This document shows, one piece after another, positions 36,184-49,000 of a stretch of DNA of 64,000 bases. The DNA lies in NCBI GenBank assembly GCA_951799445.1, contig OX637295.1:10664001-10728000 (forward strand). Direction: 5' to 3'. The translations under genes and the position numbers were made by a program. The notes under the pieces are model-generated. The model was not told the DNA's origin. It saw only the letters and a program-made list of their open reading frames with translations, and did no database searches. This DNA comes from Pseudisothecium myosuroides (Eukaryota > Streptophyta > Bryopsida > Hypnales > Lembophyllaceae). The number at the start of each line of letters is the position of its first letter. Position 1 is the first letter of the stretch.

Positions 36184-39100
36184 TCAATAAATCAAAGGAA
36201 CAATCTTATTTGGCACCTTCTTCTTGTATTGGTCCCAGAATTTCATGTACCTGCACACACACAGAGATTATATGAAATTAATTCAACTTCTAATGATGAA
36301 AATACATTCTTCTGTACATTTGAAATAATCATAGACATCGACTGATCAAAGAATTAAAAAAAAATTAAAAACAAAACGAAAAAAATGGACACTCAACAAG
36401 TCTGATTGATTGACCAAACTGCGATTGAAAACAAAATAATACAACAGTAATTGATAATAAGAAATTAATATTTTGAATTGGGTACTGAGCTTTTGTTTAT
36501 TTTTTTAATTTAAATTTTTTGGGGCTCACGTTTCTCAAGGGGAATTGGGATCTTTTGTTTCGCAATCCAGGTGTCTTAGGAATTGGGTCAAAAATCAGAT
36601 CTAGACACTTTCAAATGTAAAAGAATTGCTAACAAGTCATGCAAAGCCGCTGATGCTTAGAAGATGCTTTTTTTTTTATTCCAGGCTTCCAGACATTCTA
36701 TTGTACAATCCACCGCAGATTTCCTCCAAAGAGATATTCCTCAAACAGTGATTGCAAACGCCTCACCAGGTGCTTCCTTAGTGACTTTAGAACTAATATA
36801 TATATTTGTAAGTTATCCATGAGGTACCTTTGTGTTTACACTTGGTGTTAGGAGTGGTATTAGTAAAGTGAATATAATTCAAAGGTCTATTTGGAATCAG
36901 TCTTGAGAGTCTTACCTACACCACTCTTTACATTAAGTGAGAACGTACCTTCAAAAGGTACCTAGGAGGAGCCAACATTTGGGATATTTTTTGAATTTTA
37001 CTAGATATTTTTTGAATTTTATTAGATATTTTCCTTTAATTCCCATATTTAATAGTTTTTTCAGATACCGAATCTAGTTTGTTTATTTTTTCTATTTTTT
37101 ACTCTAAATAGAAATTTTATAGATTTTTTCAACAGATTTTTCCTGATATTTTCAAAATGCAACAATTTTTTTTCCCAATTGCAATTGTTTTTCTTACAAT
37201 TCCATTGCCTAATAATGAACTAATTGGCCGTTCACCGTGAACATTGGGATGCACTATTACTAAACAAATTTACAAAGAGGGTTATGATTGTGTGTCAATG
37301 AGGTTTGATTTTTAATCACGAATAGGTGAATTGCAATTAAGGGGCGTTTTCTACTTGAGGGTAACGCAAAGAAATCAACAAATGCAAACATTCTTACAGG
37401 TCAAACATTCTCTCGGCTCATAATTTTTTAATTTTTTTGGAGGTAAAGTCCAAGAGTGGTGTATTAAATATCATATATAAAAGCTATAAGAAGTCAAAAT
37501 TCAATTGATAGATTCTTCCAAAATTCATGCTGTAATTTCAATGTTCTAATGTTGAACATTGTGTAATGATGATCTAATTATTATCTTATATTTGTTAAGG
37601 CACTGACACTTTCAGGCACACATTCCAAAAAATAGTTTATATCCTACTCCTTGAAATGACAATCCTATCACCTTGGTCATCAGCCATGCAATTATCCATT
37701 GACTCGGTAAAATATCTGTGTCATTTTCTCTCGTTTCTTAACTCTAAAAGGTGATTCATTCATCAAACATCTCATTGTCCTTACATGCATGAATGTTATA
37801 AGCTTATCATGGGCATACAGTTGTGGCTGTGGTATCACTTACTTTGCTTTGCATCTCTTATCATCACGCTCAACTCGGTCAATGAGAAGAAGGGTCAGAA
37901 AGAACAAGGAGAAGTACGGCGTGGCCTGCAACAGAGACCATCCAAGGAAGCCAAGCTTATTTAAGTTATCAGCAGCACAAATCAAAAGAGAATTCAATTG
38001 TTAACTGATGCAAAGTCAGTCACCAAACACAACGCTCATGACTCAAAAAATGCACCGTTTTGGTCTTAAAAAAACTATAAAATACTAAAAAACTAAAGAC
38101 TTGAAAATGAATTCAAAATTAAAAGCTCAAAAAAAATTAAAGCCCTGTCATGGCAGACTTAACTCTGTCTCCCCACAGAATGCACTTGATCCAAGGAAAT
38201 TCATCAACTAAGCCTCAACAGAAAGGCCAAGTTGAATTCTAACTTATGTGTTAAAAGTTATGGTGGTTCAGTCATTTTTATGTAAGGTAGGAGACCCTAT
38301 TAGTGTCATGTGATTATTTGCGTCACTTCATGGTCACTATGTGTTGGTACGGTACATTTTGAAAGTTTTGAATGTAAACTATTGATACATAGTGGCGCAA
38401 ATAGGGTGGCTTTCGAATTGATGCGCAAATAGGATCTTCTACCTTATCAACTAATTTTTCGGGGGAGTTCATAGAAATCTTTATTTTCAATGAGTGGGAA
38501 TGAAGAAAAGCAAATGGTTTAGTAGAGGACTTGAGAACATCAAATGACAATGAAAAAGAGACTACACATAGGGAGAGACAAGGCCGTGGAGAAAAGTAAA
38601 AAGTGAAGCTTCGACACCTCTAAAAAGTCAATCTTTAAGCTACACAAGAAAAAGGAAGAAGGAAAAGGGGAAAAAAATAGAACAATGCCCAAATACAAGA
38701 AGATGCTCAAGATCTTGCCCATTGAGGTGAAATTTGTGAACACACATATTTTCAAAAAATATTGGCCCTTCTCAAAGATAGATAGAATTTAGAAGACCAA
38801 ATTTCAAAAAACTCAAACCAAAATGCGGTCTTGATGTCCACTAACCAACAATCCAAAACCACCTCCTTGAAGTGGAGTCCTAACATTCACTATTGAATGA
38901 AAAAGTGACTATTAGTATCAAATCTTTCTCTTGAAAACCATAGAACCACCCTCCCCTAATAGGCTGAGGCGAACCAACCCCCTTGCTTGTCCTCCCATGT
39001 AAAAAAAAGACCCCCTATTTTGTGCTTGATTAATTTATCTTCTACACCTCTCCTAGCTAATTTTGGACCTTTGATTACAAATATGAATTCAAAAATTTCC

Positions 39101-42100
39101 AAATTTTATCATAGGTGGCAAATAAAAAATTCCAGCATTTTTCCCAGGGGTAAAATCGGGGATGAGCACAGGGTCAAATCACCCCAGCCCTCCAATACTA
39201 ACACCCCAAAATGAAACAAGCAACTACCAATGAACTCTATGAGAGACTTTCTCCTTGTAGCACTAGCTTGCTTTTCAAGTAAGGTCCTACTCAAACTTCC
39301 CCTCTGTAATGTAACTCCTCTTTGATCCAAAGTCAACAGAGTTTTGTCCAAACAAAATTGTCACAAGGCAATCGGTAACAGCAGTAATGAACCATCATCC
39401 CTTCCCTGCCTTCACTAGCAGCTTTCCATCGCAACATTGGTAAGCATGCGAAGCGTGACCCATACGTGACCCATACGCGTGAATAGAAGTGAATACTCCC
39501 TCTGTTTCTGAATAATACCCGTGTTTCCTTCGTGTTTTTACAAAGGATTTACAAAGGAAACACGGGTATTATTCAGAAACAGAGGGAGTAGAACTTAAAG
39601 CACACGAGATGAGCAGCAATAGACGGATGGTGCAAGCAAGCAAGGCTGCTACTGAGAAATGGAAGGTGAAATACAGTACATGGGTAAAAAGAGCCGGCAC
39701 GCTCCAAAAGAAGTAAGCCCCAATCTCAAAGGCATAGTGGATGTGTCGCGCGAGGCCCCACCTGCAAAGGAACAAGGAACATCCAGCATCAAGTGCCTCA
39801 GTCTCTGTGAGAACCCAAAAATGCAAGGCTTGAATTGAAAGGGAGAAACTCTGGCACTTGACTTCCTCTCCACCTGACTTTCTCGAATGCTTTTTATTCT
39901 TCTCTGTTTCTTCACTCTGGAAGGGAACACAAGAAGAACACAAGATTCTGCAGAAGGGGAATCTGAACATTGGAGTGTGGTTTCAAAATCAATCAATCCA
40001 CTACTATATGATTATTATTGGTTACTACTCTTGCAAGGGACTTCCAGTCTGTCATGAAAATTATGACACACTTACACATAAAGCTCTCTCCCCACTTGAA
40101 AGAGAAAAATAGGCGCACCCCACGCGCAGGCCATGGATGACAGACAGAGAGGGGTGACATAGAAAGGTCCACGGACCAATCATTGTACTGAACTTACAAA
40201 ATCTGAAAATCCATATTCAGTTTTGCAGACCCCAAAGTACAGAAACAAGCGCTTCCCTAGTACCCAAACATGCGCTAAAATAATGAAAAGAATGTTCTTA
40301 TACAACTTTGTCATTTCTTCAACTAGGTACAAGTTGGGGGGGCGCCAAAAATACAAATAGAGGTATTTTAGAAATGCGAGCCAAGTTTAAACTCCGCTAA
40401 TTTGGAATTGGTGGCTAGGTCTTTTAGAATACCTTTTTGAGGGTGGACTTTCTACTAGCAAAAAGCGAGTAGGGCAGAAGAAATGGCAAATATGTACCAG
40501 CCAGAAGCAAGCAATATAGTCTCCTTGTGCTCTCCCTTCTCAGTTACGTAGTGGGCTGGAATCTGCACACACCATGTCCATTGTTAATCAACACTTAACA
40601 GCAACAAATTTATGATTTTCGAGCATCAATCATCGATCTACAATAGAGTGATGCACATTTTGTTTACACTACTAATCTTAAAAGAAGAGTGACGTGTCTT
40701 CTTTTATCTAATACTGGTATTGTGCTATATACGTTTTCATTACTCCAAGGAGTACGTTGATGACTCATACCTTGGTGGCAAATATGCCCCACACCTTTGC
40801 CTTCCCGTGCGTTTCACGGAACTCTTGACGCTGGTGGTCAATATGATATTGCGTAAATATGCAGAGTAAGCCAGCCAACAAGATATATGGAGCAATCTGT
40901 AGCGAAAGCCAAGATATGGGCAAACAATCAAAACCATGCAAAAAGGTATTCAGCAAGCATCCCACGGTATAAAAATTCAAATCAAATGCACAATAGAGTG
41001 GAACAGACAACACGTGCTACTGACAAAAGCTGATTTGAATTTGCATGGGAGGGGCACATTCACCTATAGTGCCAGCAAGAGTCTCAACATCAAAGCGTCA
41101 TTATGCCAGAGTAGGTCAGATTGAATGTCAAACTTTCTAGACTCTTTCTGGGTGAAATCTATAGTGGAGAAGGGTGAGTTCTTACAGCAGCTAAAGAATG
41201 TCATGCATTTATTTACCAGAGCAAGGAAAGGAGAAAGAGAAGGTCAAGAGTTTGTACAAATTTGCTAAGTTGTACTGGATGACTGACGAGATAAAGACCA
41301 GGTGACGAATATACAGCCGGTATCCAAACCATAGAGCCCCAAATGCTGTAGTACCCAGCTGCACAGGACAAGCACAAGCAAAAACCTTCCTTTCATTACA
41401 ATCCTGCTAGCTCATGGATTCTCCAGCATTGCTCATGTCCAGAAATCGGTTCCATGTACCCTACGACATCGACACTGTACTAAAACCCTCAGCACAACAA
41501 ACACATCCATGCCCATCTATCACTCTCATCCTAATGGTATCATATCAACAGAAAATGGCATTTCAAGTCCCTCACTGAGCCAGAGTTCCACACTTCTAAA
41601 CCCTCACCCCACCAACCAAGTAGTGCCAATTTGCTAACTGGGGAGTTAAGATCCATTTGTTAGTTGGACGTTAACTAACCTATTGTTTGCTCGCACTTGC
41701 AAGGTAAATAATGGGGAGTTACGCTTTTCAGCTCGCTAACTGCTGCTGCTTGGTTGGTGCCCCAAGTTTTGCAATTTAAACTACCGGTGGACAATTGCAA
41801 GGTACATAATTGGGGAGTTCAGTTAACTGGCGGAAAAGAATGCAAATTTATTGCAAGTTAGTGGGAGTGAGCACCAAGTAGGTGTGATCAAACGTGATGT
41901 TAAAATTGTTGTTAGCAAGGGTCGTAGGAATGAATTCAGGTATACACCTTTGGACTCGATTCAATTTGCTAACACCAATCCTACCAGCAAGTGCGAACAC
42001 AACTCTAATAGTGCAAGCATTTAGTAACTAATCCAGTTAGCTAAACTTGCTACTTGGTTGGTGTAGTGGGACCTCGGTCACGGACATGAAAATTCTTTAA

Positions 42101-44866
42101 TTCACTCTACCGGCTCAGATCATCAATCAATTTGTTGCTATGGAACAGGTCAACATAGAAGAAGCGCTTACCTCGGTCATGCATCATATTCAGGGTATTC
42201 AAATAACCACCCTCCCACCAGAAAAATTTGAGTAGGTACACCAACTGCAATAGAGCACATACAGCCAATGCTTCCGAAATTCTGCCCTTTTGTTCCCACT
42301 GCACACAAGGCACAAGAGGCATTGTCATGATGGAACACGGCAGATGTATATATGTAGGAAATGAAAACCTCTTACTAAGTTCTGATGGAGAAAAACAAAG
42401 GGCTCCATTAAGGTCTCTCCATAATCTAAACCTGTTGGAAATATTTTGCTCTAACACACCTATTACAAATGCTTCTGGGTCGAATAGTATTGCGGTGTCA
42501 GACTTAAATTCAAAAAATTGATACATTTGATGCAAGACTTGTGAATACAATCCGACTTGACCATTTATTGACGCTGCACATGTTGTTCTGGTGTGGAGAT
42601 GACCTGTTTGATAATGAAGCAGAAAATCAAACAGCACCATCCCATCATGCCAAATCGACTGTTGAAGAAAAGTTTCAAATCGAAGTCTTTCCCCATTCTA
42701 GGATACAACTCCAGACCCTGTTACAGTCAGATCACATCGCAATAAGGTTTATTAGCAACATGCAATCAGCTCAAAATCCAGGATAAAGCTCAAGGTGCAG
42801 CTTTGCATAACAAACATTCTATGGAAAACATCTTGCACCCGCCTTTGCAAGCACAACATTAGCTCAAGATTGTGCACAACGAAAATCTGGATTCTTCTTC
42901 TTGGCTCAATAAAAATCGATTCCAAGGCTGTTTAGCAACCTCCTCAGAACGTAGAAACGAGGACAAAATCATCATTTAAATTATGAAATAGATCACTTTC
43001 ATACCCAATAGAAGTCGACAAGAACGTTTCCAGTTGAACCCCAGTCCGACGATGAGGGATACGTGTAACCCTGTAATGCAAGCGAAAACGTGATGATCAG
43101 ACCACCTAACAAAAATTATACCACAATACTGAAAGATACTTAGATTAATCAGCAAATACATACAGAGCTCTCGTAGAAGCAGGCATCATGAATAGAAAAA
43201 AATACAACCTACTATTTTATTCTGCGTTAGTAAATAACGAATCCAGGAACAAATCTGTCAAGCTGCAACAAAATATGCACTACGCCATTTCACCAGTAGG
43301 TTCATTTAAGGATTAACCCGACAGCACAATGCCACCTGACCAACAAAAAAAGAGTAAACTTACTTTTAGAAAGAGCAAGTTACAGGTGACAAGGGCGACG
43401 ATAATAAGCGCTGAATATATCTCACCAAGGTGATCATACACTCCAGCAGGAGCAAAATACTTTTCCCTGTTCATAGAATACTTAATATTCACAGTTCAAG
43501 AAATAGCAAAGGGACTCTACTCGTAGACCAGAAATGAAAATTGGGAGTTGCCAACACATCATCTCTCAAGCGCGGCATGCTCAATAAAACACGTTCTCTA
43601 TATCAATGAATTAGCACAACTGAACAGTTCGCAAAAAAAGATACTCGTATAATGCAAAATAATAGAAGAGCAGATATGTCCCAACTAATACTCTGTGGGT
43701 AACTAATCATGTAGTATGCAGTAAGATTAGATTGTTTTAGGAACTTTTAGACCTCATCATAAAGAGAATCCCTTCCATAATTTATGGGGAGGCTTCCCGA
43801 TGGTCACAGTGATCTTTCAGAGGCCTCCAAAACATTCTAATTTTACTAAAACCCCTCTTAATTGAGAACCCCTCTTTGCTATGTACTTCCTCAAAAGACT
43901 TTATCAAGATCCAAAAGAAAATTTCTGTCCAGTAAGTGTTGAGACTTACTTGTAGGCAAAGTAGAATACAAAAAGAGTTATTAAGCAGCATGAAAACCCA
44001 TTTTTCTGCAAGCCAGACCACATCAGAGTGAGTCTAAGTACTTACCGAAAAAGCTAATAATAGTATAATTGCTGACCCAGGACGAACAAGATTAAAAGTG
44101 TTGGAGCGCACTTTGTAAACTGGACGGTTTCCTGTAGGAGATACAATGCCGACGTGTCTCTCCCCTGGGACATAGATTTGCAGCAGGGCCTCAAAAGCTG
44201 CAAAAGTAAAGATAAGCTTGCAGGCATAAAAACTGGGCATGGGCCAAATTTTACGAACTCCATCAAAGCTGGTAGCCTTCCAAAACCTCCACATGCTCAT
44301 ACCAGATCCGTCCAGGTTCACTATTGTGTGCCACCTGCTTGCCACATACGTCTTTAGGTCTCCAATATCTAGGTTTATTAAATATCATGAATCAGTCTAA
44401 ATGATTGCTTAACCCCTGAAGAAACAAGGTCGGAAAATGACCCATTTATTTAGTCATTCTCTGATAAATCGATAATTCCGATAGAGACAAATTTTATACC
44501 ACTGGAATCAAGGTATGACACTGCACACGTGTTGGTCAAAAATCAACAAAATTGAAGGAAAAAAAACAGTCTTTAAATGACCTACTCAGAACTGCAAAAA
44601 AAACATGATGCGCAATATGGGACTCTTGGTCCTTCAGGGGTAAATCATTGAAAGAGACCAGGAACAATGTTGAAAATCGGAACAACAAGAAGGTTCAAAT
44701 GTGTATGATGAACTTACAGGCATACGACGACGACAGGGGCCAACCAAATCACAGCAGCCATGGCTACGTAACTGACCCTCTTAGAATGAGCACTGACCCC
44801 GTGATCTTTCTGATATTGCGAACTCTCAACGTAGTTCTTCCGAGTAAGAGAGCGAATCCTTGCCAT
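36184..44866 (-). CDS. DWF5: 7-dehydrocholesterol reductase (sterol delta7 reductase)
   Basis: This is an ER membrane enzyme of the ERG4/ERG24 family that reduces the sterol C7-C8 double bond with NADPH, late in phytosterol and brassinosteroid-precursor synthesis. Twelve exons (minus): 44866-44718, 44334-44046, 43459-43364, 43070-43005, 42717-42604, 42298-42172, 41358-41258, 40896-40771, 40562-40498, 39761-39680, 37925-37843, 36250-36184. All have GT and AG borders and all phases agree; total 1365 nt, 454 residues (angiosperm DWF5 about 430). Visible motifs in order: TGNRPVYK, VYDHLGEIYSALI, GLELYPRMGKDFD, FFNSRFGMMGW, FFWWEGGY, YSSPGLYLVSHP, DHQRQEFRETHGKAKVWG, SGWWGLARHIHY, and the C-terminal family signature LLIDRVERDD..C..KY...W..Y. 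Exon 3 could start 7 bases earlier, but that breaks the phase. An in-frame ATG at 44908 would add 14 residues. Introns hold several transposons. Confidence 0.95.
38285..38444. mobile_element. AGGTAGGAGG-family element, copy D, in a DWF5 intron
   Basis: Flanked by TA (38283-38284, 38445-38446). Ends are AGGTAGGAGACCCTATT and, complemented, AGGTAGAAGATCCTATTTGC. The interior contains the inverted words CACTATGTGTTGG and ACATAGTGGCGCAAATAGG. At 160 bases it is the shortest copy and does not share the GGCATCTAACCCAAGT word. It lies in the 1.75-kb intron 37926-39679. Confidence 0.65.
39494..39590. mobile_element. Stowaway MITE with perfect 37-bp inverted repeats, in a DWF5 intron
   Basis: The left arm TACTCCCTCTGTTTCTGAAT continues with AATACCCGTGTTTCCTT, and the right arm is its exact complement, leaving a loop of 23 bases. 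TA is included at both ends. It lies 89 bases beyond the 5' splice site after exon 39761-39680. Perfect arms indicate recent insertion or amplification. Confidence 0.93.
41610..42063. mobile_element. Inverted-repeat element with CACCAACCAAGTAG ends, in a DWF5 intron
   Basis: Left end CACCAACCAAGTAG and right end CTACTTGGTTGGTG are perfect 14-base inverted repeats. Similar words (TTGGTTGGTGCCCC at about 41750, GAGCACCAAGTAGG at about 41870) and GCTAACTG/AGTTAG repeats lie inside, as subterminal repeats. The element is about 454 bases in the intron 41359-42171. No target duplication was convincing, so the superfamily is open. Confidence 0.75.
44409..44643. mobile_element. TTAA-family MITE, copy 5, in DWF5 intron 1
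   Basis: The left end TTAACCCCTGAAGAAACAAGG pairs with the right end CTTGGTCCTTCAGGGGTAAA; the right TTAA has one change. The 235-base element lies wholly in the intron 44335-44717 and fills more than half of it. Its interior resembles no other copy I compared. Confidence 0.72.
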
Positions 44867-46067
44867 CTTGCTCGACGTGAAAGTCACCAAACTTTCGAAA
44901 TTTCCCAATCAAAGAAAAGATTCACGATTGGACAAGAATTTTTGCACACCAGCAGCAGGTCGCATACAAGTGAACATCATCAAGCTTCAAAATCCCACCT
45001 CGCACAAAGCGAGAATCCCCTAAAAACAAGTGCGTCGTCGTCTTCATCTCGTCACCATCCACTCGCATTGATATCGTCCCACTGCTACAAGACTTGATCA
45101 GCACCTGCAGCCATTCAACAGTCCTTGGCTCCGAACACACGGACCCGACTTGAATCAATCAAACTCTTTGACCCTCATTTTCACTGATCATTTCGCATCG
45201 TGCACGAAAAATCTATGGTAAAAACTGAAAACCCGGATGCCATGGAGTGATTCACCTACTCTTAGGGATGCATCGACTGAAACACTAAGTTGAGCAAGTC
45301 TTACTTACACTATGGATTGATAATACATAGCCTATTACTAGGGCTTTCAATGAACTTTCAAACAGCCTTTCAACCCCACCTCTTCCCACGCAGCCACTTT
45401 CCCTTTCTACGCAAATTGCCTTTGAGGGAGCACGCCTGCTTGGAGACACCAACCGGCAAGTTTCCGTCCTGCGGCCCTACTCAGGCAAAGAGCAAAGGGT
45501 GGTATTCTCTGAACAGTCACAAGGTGATCGATCCGATCTCATTTCTCATCGAACCTGAACTAAAACTCCACTCAGCATATCCCTGCAATCCAGGAAAACC
45601 AATACTCCCTCTTCACACTGAAAAAACACAGCTAACCTAAGCCCTCTTCACACTGGAAAACCAAAGCCACCCAAGACTCTTGCATAATCTGTCAAGAGGC
45701 TTGCAAAACCACCAGCGTTGTACTGACACTGACACGGATGGAAGTCGATAACAAAACCACCTCGATGTGACAAGAATTATTCAGAAACGTTGGTCCGCTG
45801 GACCAAAGAAACTAGAGAACAGTATTCAGCAAAGCGTAGAGAAACACACCATATATTGACAGCTGTTGATTGAGAATCACATCGACACACACTATGCTGG
45901 GCAAGTCTTACTCAGTGCTGCAGATGACTGTAGAAAAATCTCGTTTTTACATAAGTACACAAAAAGACATCGAAATACAGGTGGAGGTGCTGGGGAAACG
46001 AAGCAAGCGAGCCCCTTACTCCAGAAACACTAAGATCACTGCACTTGCTGAAGGAACTGAAAAAACT
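44867..46067. promoter_or_regulatory. Spacer between TOM1-like gene and DWF5; DWF5 promoter side
   Basis: This 1.2-kb spacer must hold the 3' untranslated region of the TOM1-like gene and the promoter and leader of DWF5, as both are on the minus strand. Frames at 44648-45640 on the plus strand show no domain. No TATA box or terminator was assigned with confidence. Confidence 0.45.
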
Positions 46068-49000
46068 TTAAGGGCCGGCCTTGCTGGTATTTGATGTCTT
46101 ATTTGCAAGGCTGGTGCTTTTGAATTTCGCATTCACGCTCCGCAGGTCTACCAGGTCGTTGAAGAGCGTATCAGGTGATTTCAAAGGCTTGGAAGCTCCA
46201 GTCTGTGATGATCCCAAAGCTGAGGATTGGCCGTATGCGCTCCCTCTTTGTTGCATATAAAGACTACCAAAATTGTCACCAGGACCTGTACCCACAGATC
46301 CTAATCGAGACGGTTGACCTAGACTAGAGTGATTCGGGGAGCCGGTATACCCTGTTCCCGGGTACTGTTGCTGCTGACCTGAATTCCACACTTGCGGGGT
46401 GTTACCACCAGTCCAGGGGTAAGAAGCCTGAGGAGAGCCTTGCCATTGCTGATCTGCCTGTGTCCCTTGCGAGTCCTCTTGCCACGGGGGCGGAGTTGCA
46501 GTCACTGGCTGCGAGTGTGGATAAACATACTGCGGTCGACTCTGCTGCACTGGCTGCGCTGAAACTGACTCCGTTGGTTGAGATGGCATAAACGAAGTTT
46601 GATTACTGGCCACAGGAGCTCTTGGCGACCATGAATTCTCTGGTCCTGTTTCTGCCTGCTGATGGAAACTCTGTGGAGGGTAAACTGGACTCAAATCTTC
46701 TGTACGAGGAGTCGCCTGAAACGGCGACGAATCGAAAGGGCTCTGGAAATCCTCGGATGTAGGCAAAGCCAAGAAATCCACCTCCTTCTTTTGTTGAGGT
46801 TGGTCCGCTACTAGGGATGAAGAACTCGATTCCGACTGATTACTGGGTGGTAGATCACCACTCAGAAGGTCAAGTGTTGCATCACGAGGACTTGCACTCA
46901 CAGCACTTGAACTCTGAGTGACAGGTCTTTTGCTTGAAGGAGGTGGAGGTAGAGCTGGAAAAATAGTGCGAGCACTGCCCTTGGGTCTTGTACTGCTCGC
47001 TGCTCCTTGGGGTGAGCTTTGAGCTGCTGGTTGAGACTGAACCCTGCCAGTATAACAGCAAACACGTCATAAAGATGCAAATCATAAAAGACCAGCAAGT
47101 AAAACGCATTGTATCTTAAGCAAACATGACCGGCAGGTACACCAAATATTCAATAGAGTTGACCTCTAACAGCTACAAAGCACAAATATTTGACTGTCTT
47201 CAGTACAAGCCATGACTTTTTATGAGCTTATGAAAATATGAAACCAGAAATTGCATCTTACTTAGGAGAGAGAACGCTAGGCTCCTCCACCACAGCCTTT
47301 TGAGGCTGAATCTTGCTCTCAGCAGGCGTTTCAGGCAAGGGAGCTCCTGACAAGAAAGCATCGTATTTAGCGAGCACTCGCTGCAAGTCGTCATTCAAAG
47401 ATAAACCCTGCCGAAGTAATTCCTCATCTCTGCGCATGCAGCAAACAGAAGTCAACATACAGCCAACCAAGGCATTTTAATATTCAGATTACAGCACCAT
47501 GAAAAGCAGAAGCGGGGACAACAAAATGGAAACCTAAGATCTACCTGTTATGAATGCCACTTCAAAACCCAAAAACAAGACACAAACAGAGATCAATGGG
47601 CAATGAGATCATACGAAGTATCGTTAACGAGCTGCATAACACGACGCTGGAGAACTCGACATTGATCTACGATCTCCACGATAACTTCCTCCTTCGCAGA
47701 CTGCACATTGAACAGAGGACTTGATTCATAATACGATTGTGAAAATGAACCCACCGCACCACATTTCAATATCACACTTTCAAAAAGTATGAAGGGCTAA
47801 CTTAAACCCAGAAGGACGTGCGGTAAGACATGGAAAATACTAAACCGAGACTGACTAAACAAGGTAAATAATATAACAAAAACTTGAAAATAGAATAAGA
47901 GCAAGATGTCCTTATTCTTTGCAGGAGAATCTGATGCATTGGCTACACAAGTAGGCATTTGCCACAGAGAGGTAGGATTCAAGGCTGTTATCAACTCCAT
48001 AAGCTACTGGAATGTGGGATCAACATGAAATGATATCCAAACAAACTATGCAGTTATCCTCAAAGACAGAGATGCAAACCATTCGATCTCGCGGATTCAG
48101 TGCAGAAACCATATCGTTGCAAAGCTCCGCCAGGTTTTGTGCATTCTTGATGTCTGCCAAGCTGAGACATAAGCAAATGAAACTGACTCAGCAATACGAA
48201 AACTAGGATTTTACTAAAATTAAAAAGTGTCGAAAATACATGAAGCAAGACCCGAGCATCGTAAACAAAAGCTGAGCCCACAAGCAACCAGGAAAAGTAC
48301 AAGATTTGGATTCTAGGATACACTTAAGAACCGAAAAGCTGGCTTAAGTAAAAGATCGATCATATTAATATGCTTCATACTTCATTCCAGAAACGTTGGC
48401 TGTGTCCTCGGGTCCCATAGCAGGTGGTCCTGAGGACCGTTGACCACGTGGCGATGGACGAGGACTGGTAATAGGCTGCGATTGAGGAGGGGTGAAAATG
48501 GGCACTTGAGGTTCTCCTGCAACCCTTGGAAATTCAACACCTGCTTTCTGGAATATATATCGAAAAAATAGTTATAAGACAGCAAGATTTGGCCAAGAAA
48601 AATTATTCGGATGAACCGACATTAGAAGCTGGAGAAAATCTCTGATGAAAAACAATTCTTGGCACCCAGCTGAATGGAATAAGTTTTCTACTGAATAAAG
48701 GAACGCAAAGAGAAGGAACACCTAGCCAGCAACCCCAATAAAATAGGACAGAAACCCAAATTCACAGAAAGTACTACCTCTGTCTCAAAATAAATCCGTG
48801 GTTTTTAGAGGGAAACTGTGGGAGTACCACGGCTTTATTTTGAGGGAGAAGGAGTAAAGCATAAAGGAGGAATTCGGTCCTACCAGCAATTCATTGTATG
48901 CCAGGTAATACTGTGGATATCGACCACTGGGCCCCCCGAAAGCGTCTTTCCACGAGTCTATCAAGACTAGCGTCTTGTCCCTAACCCGCATATCTGCCTG

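Noticed and set aside
43459..43466. Alternative acceptor seven bases upstream for the third DWF5 exon
   Set aside because: It would put the exon out of phase with the preceding one, while the acceptor at 43459 keeps the conserved VYDHLGEIYS frame.
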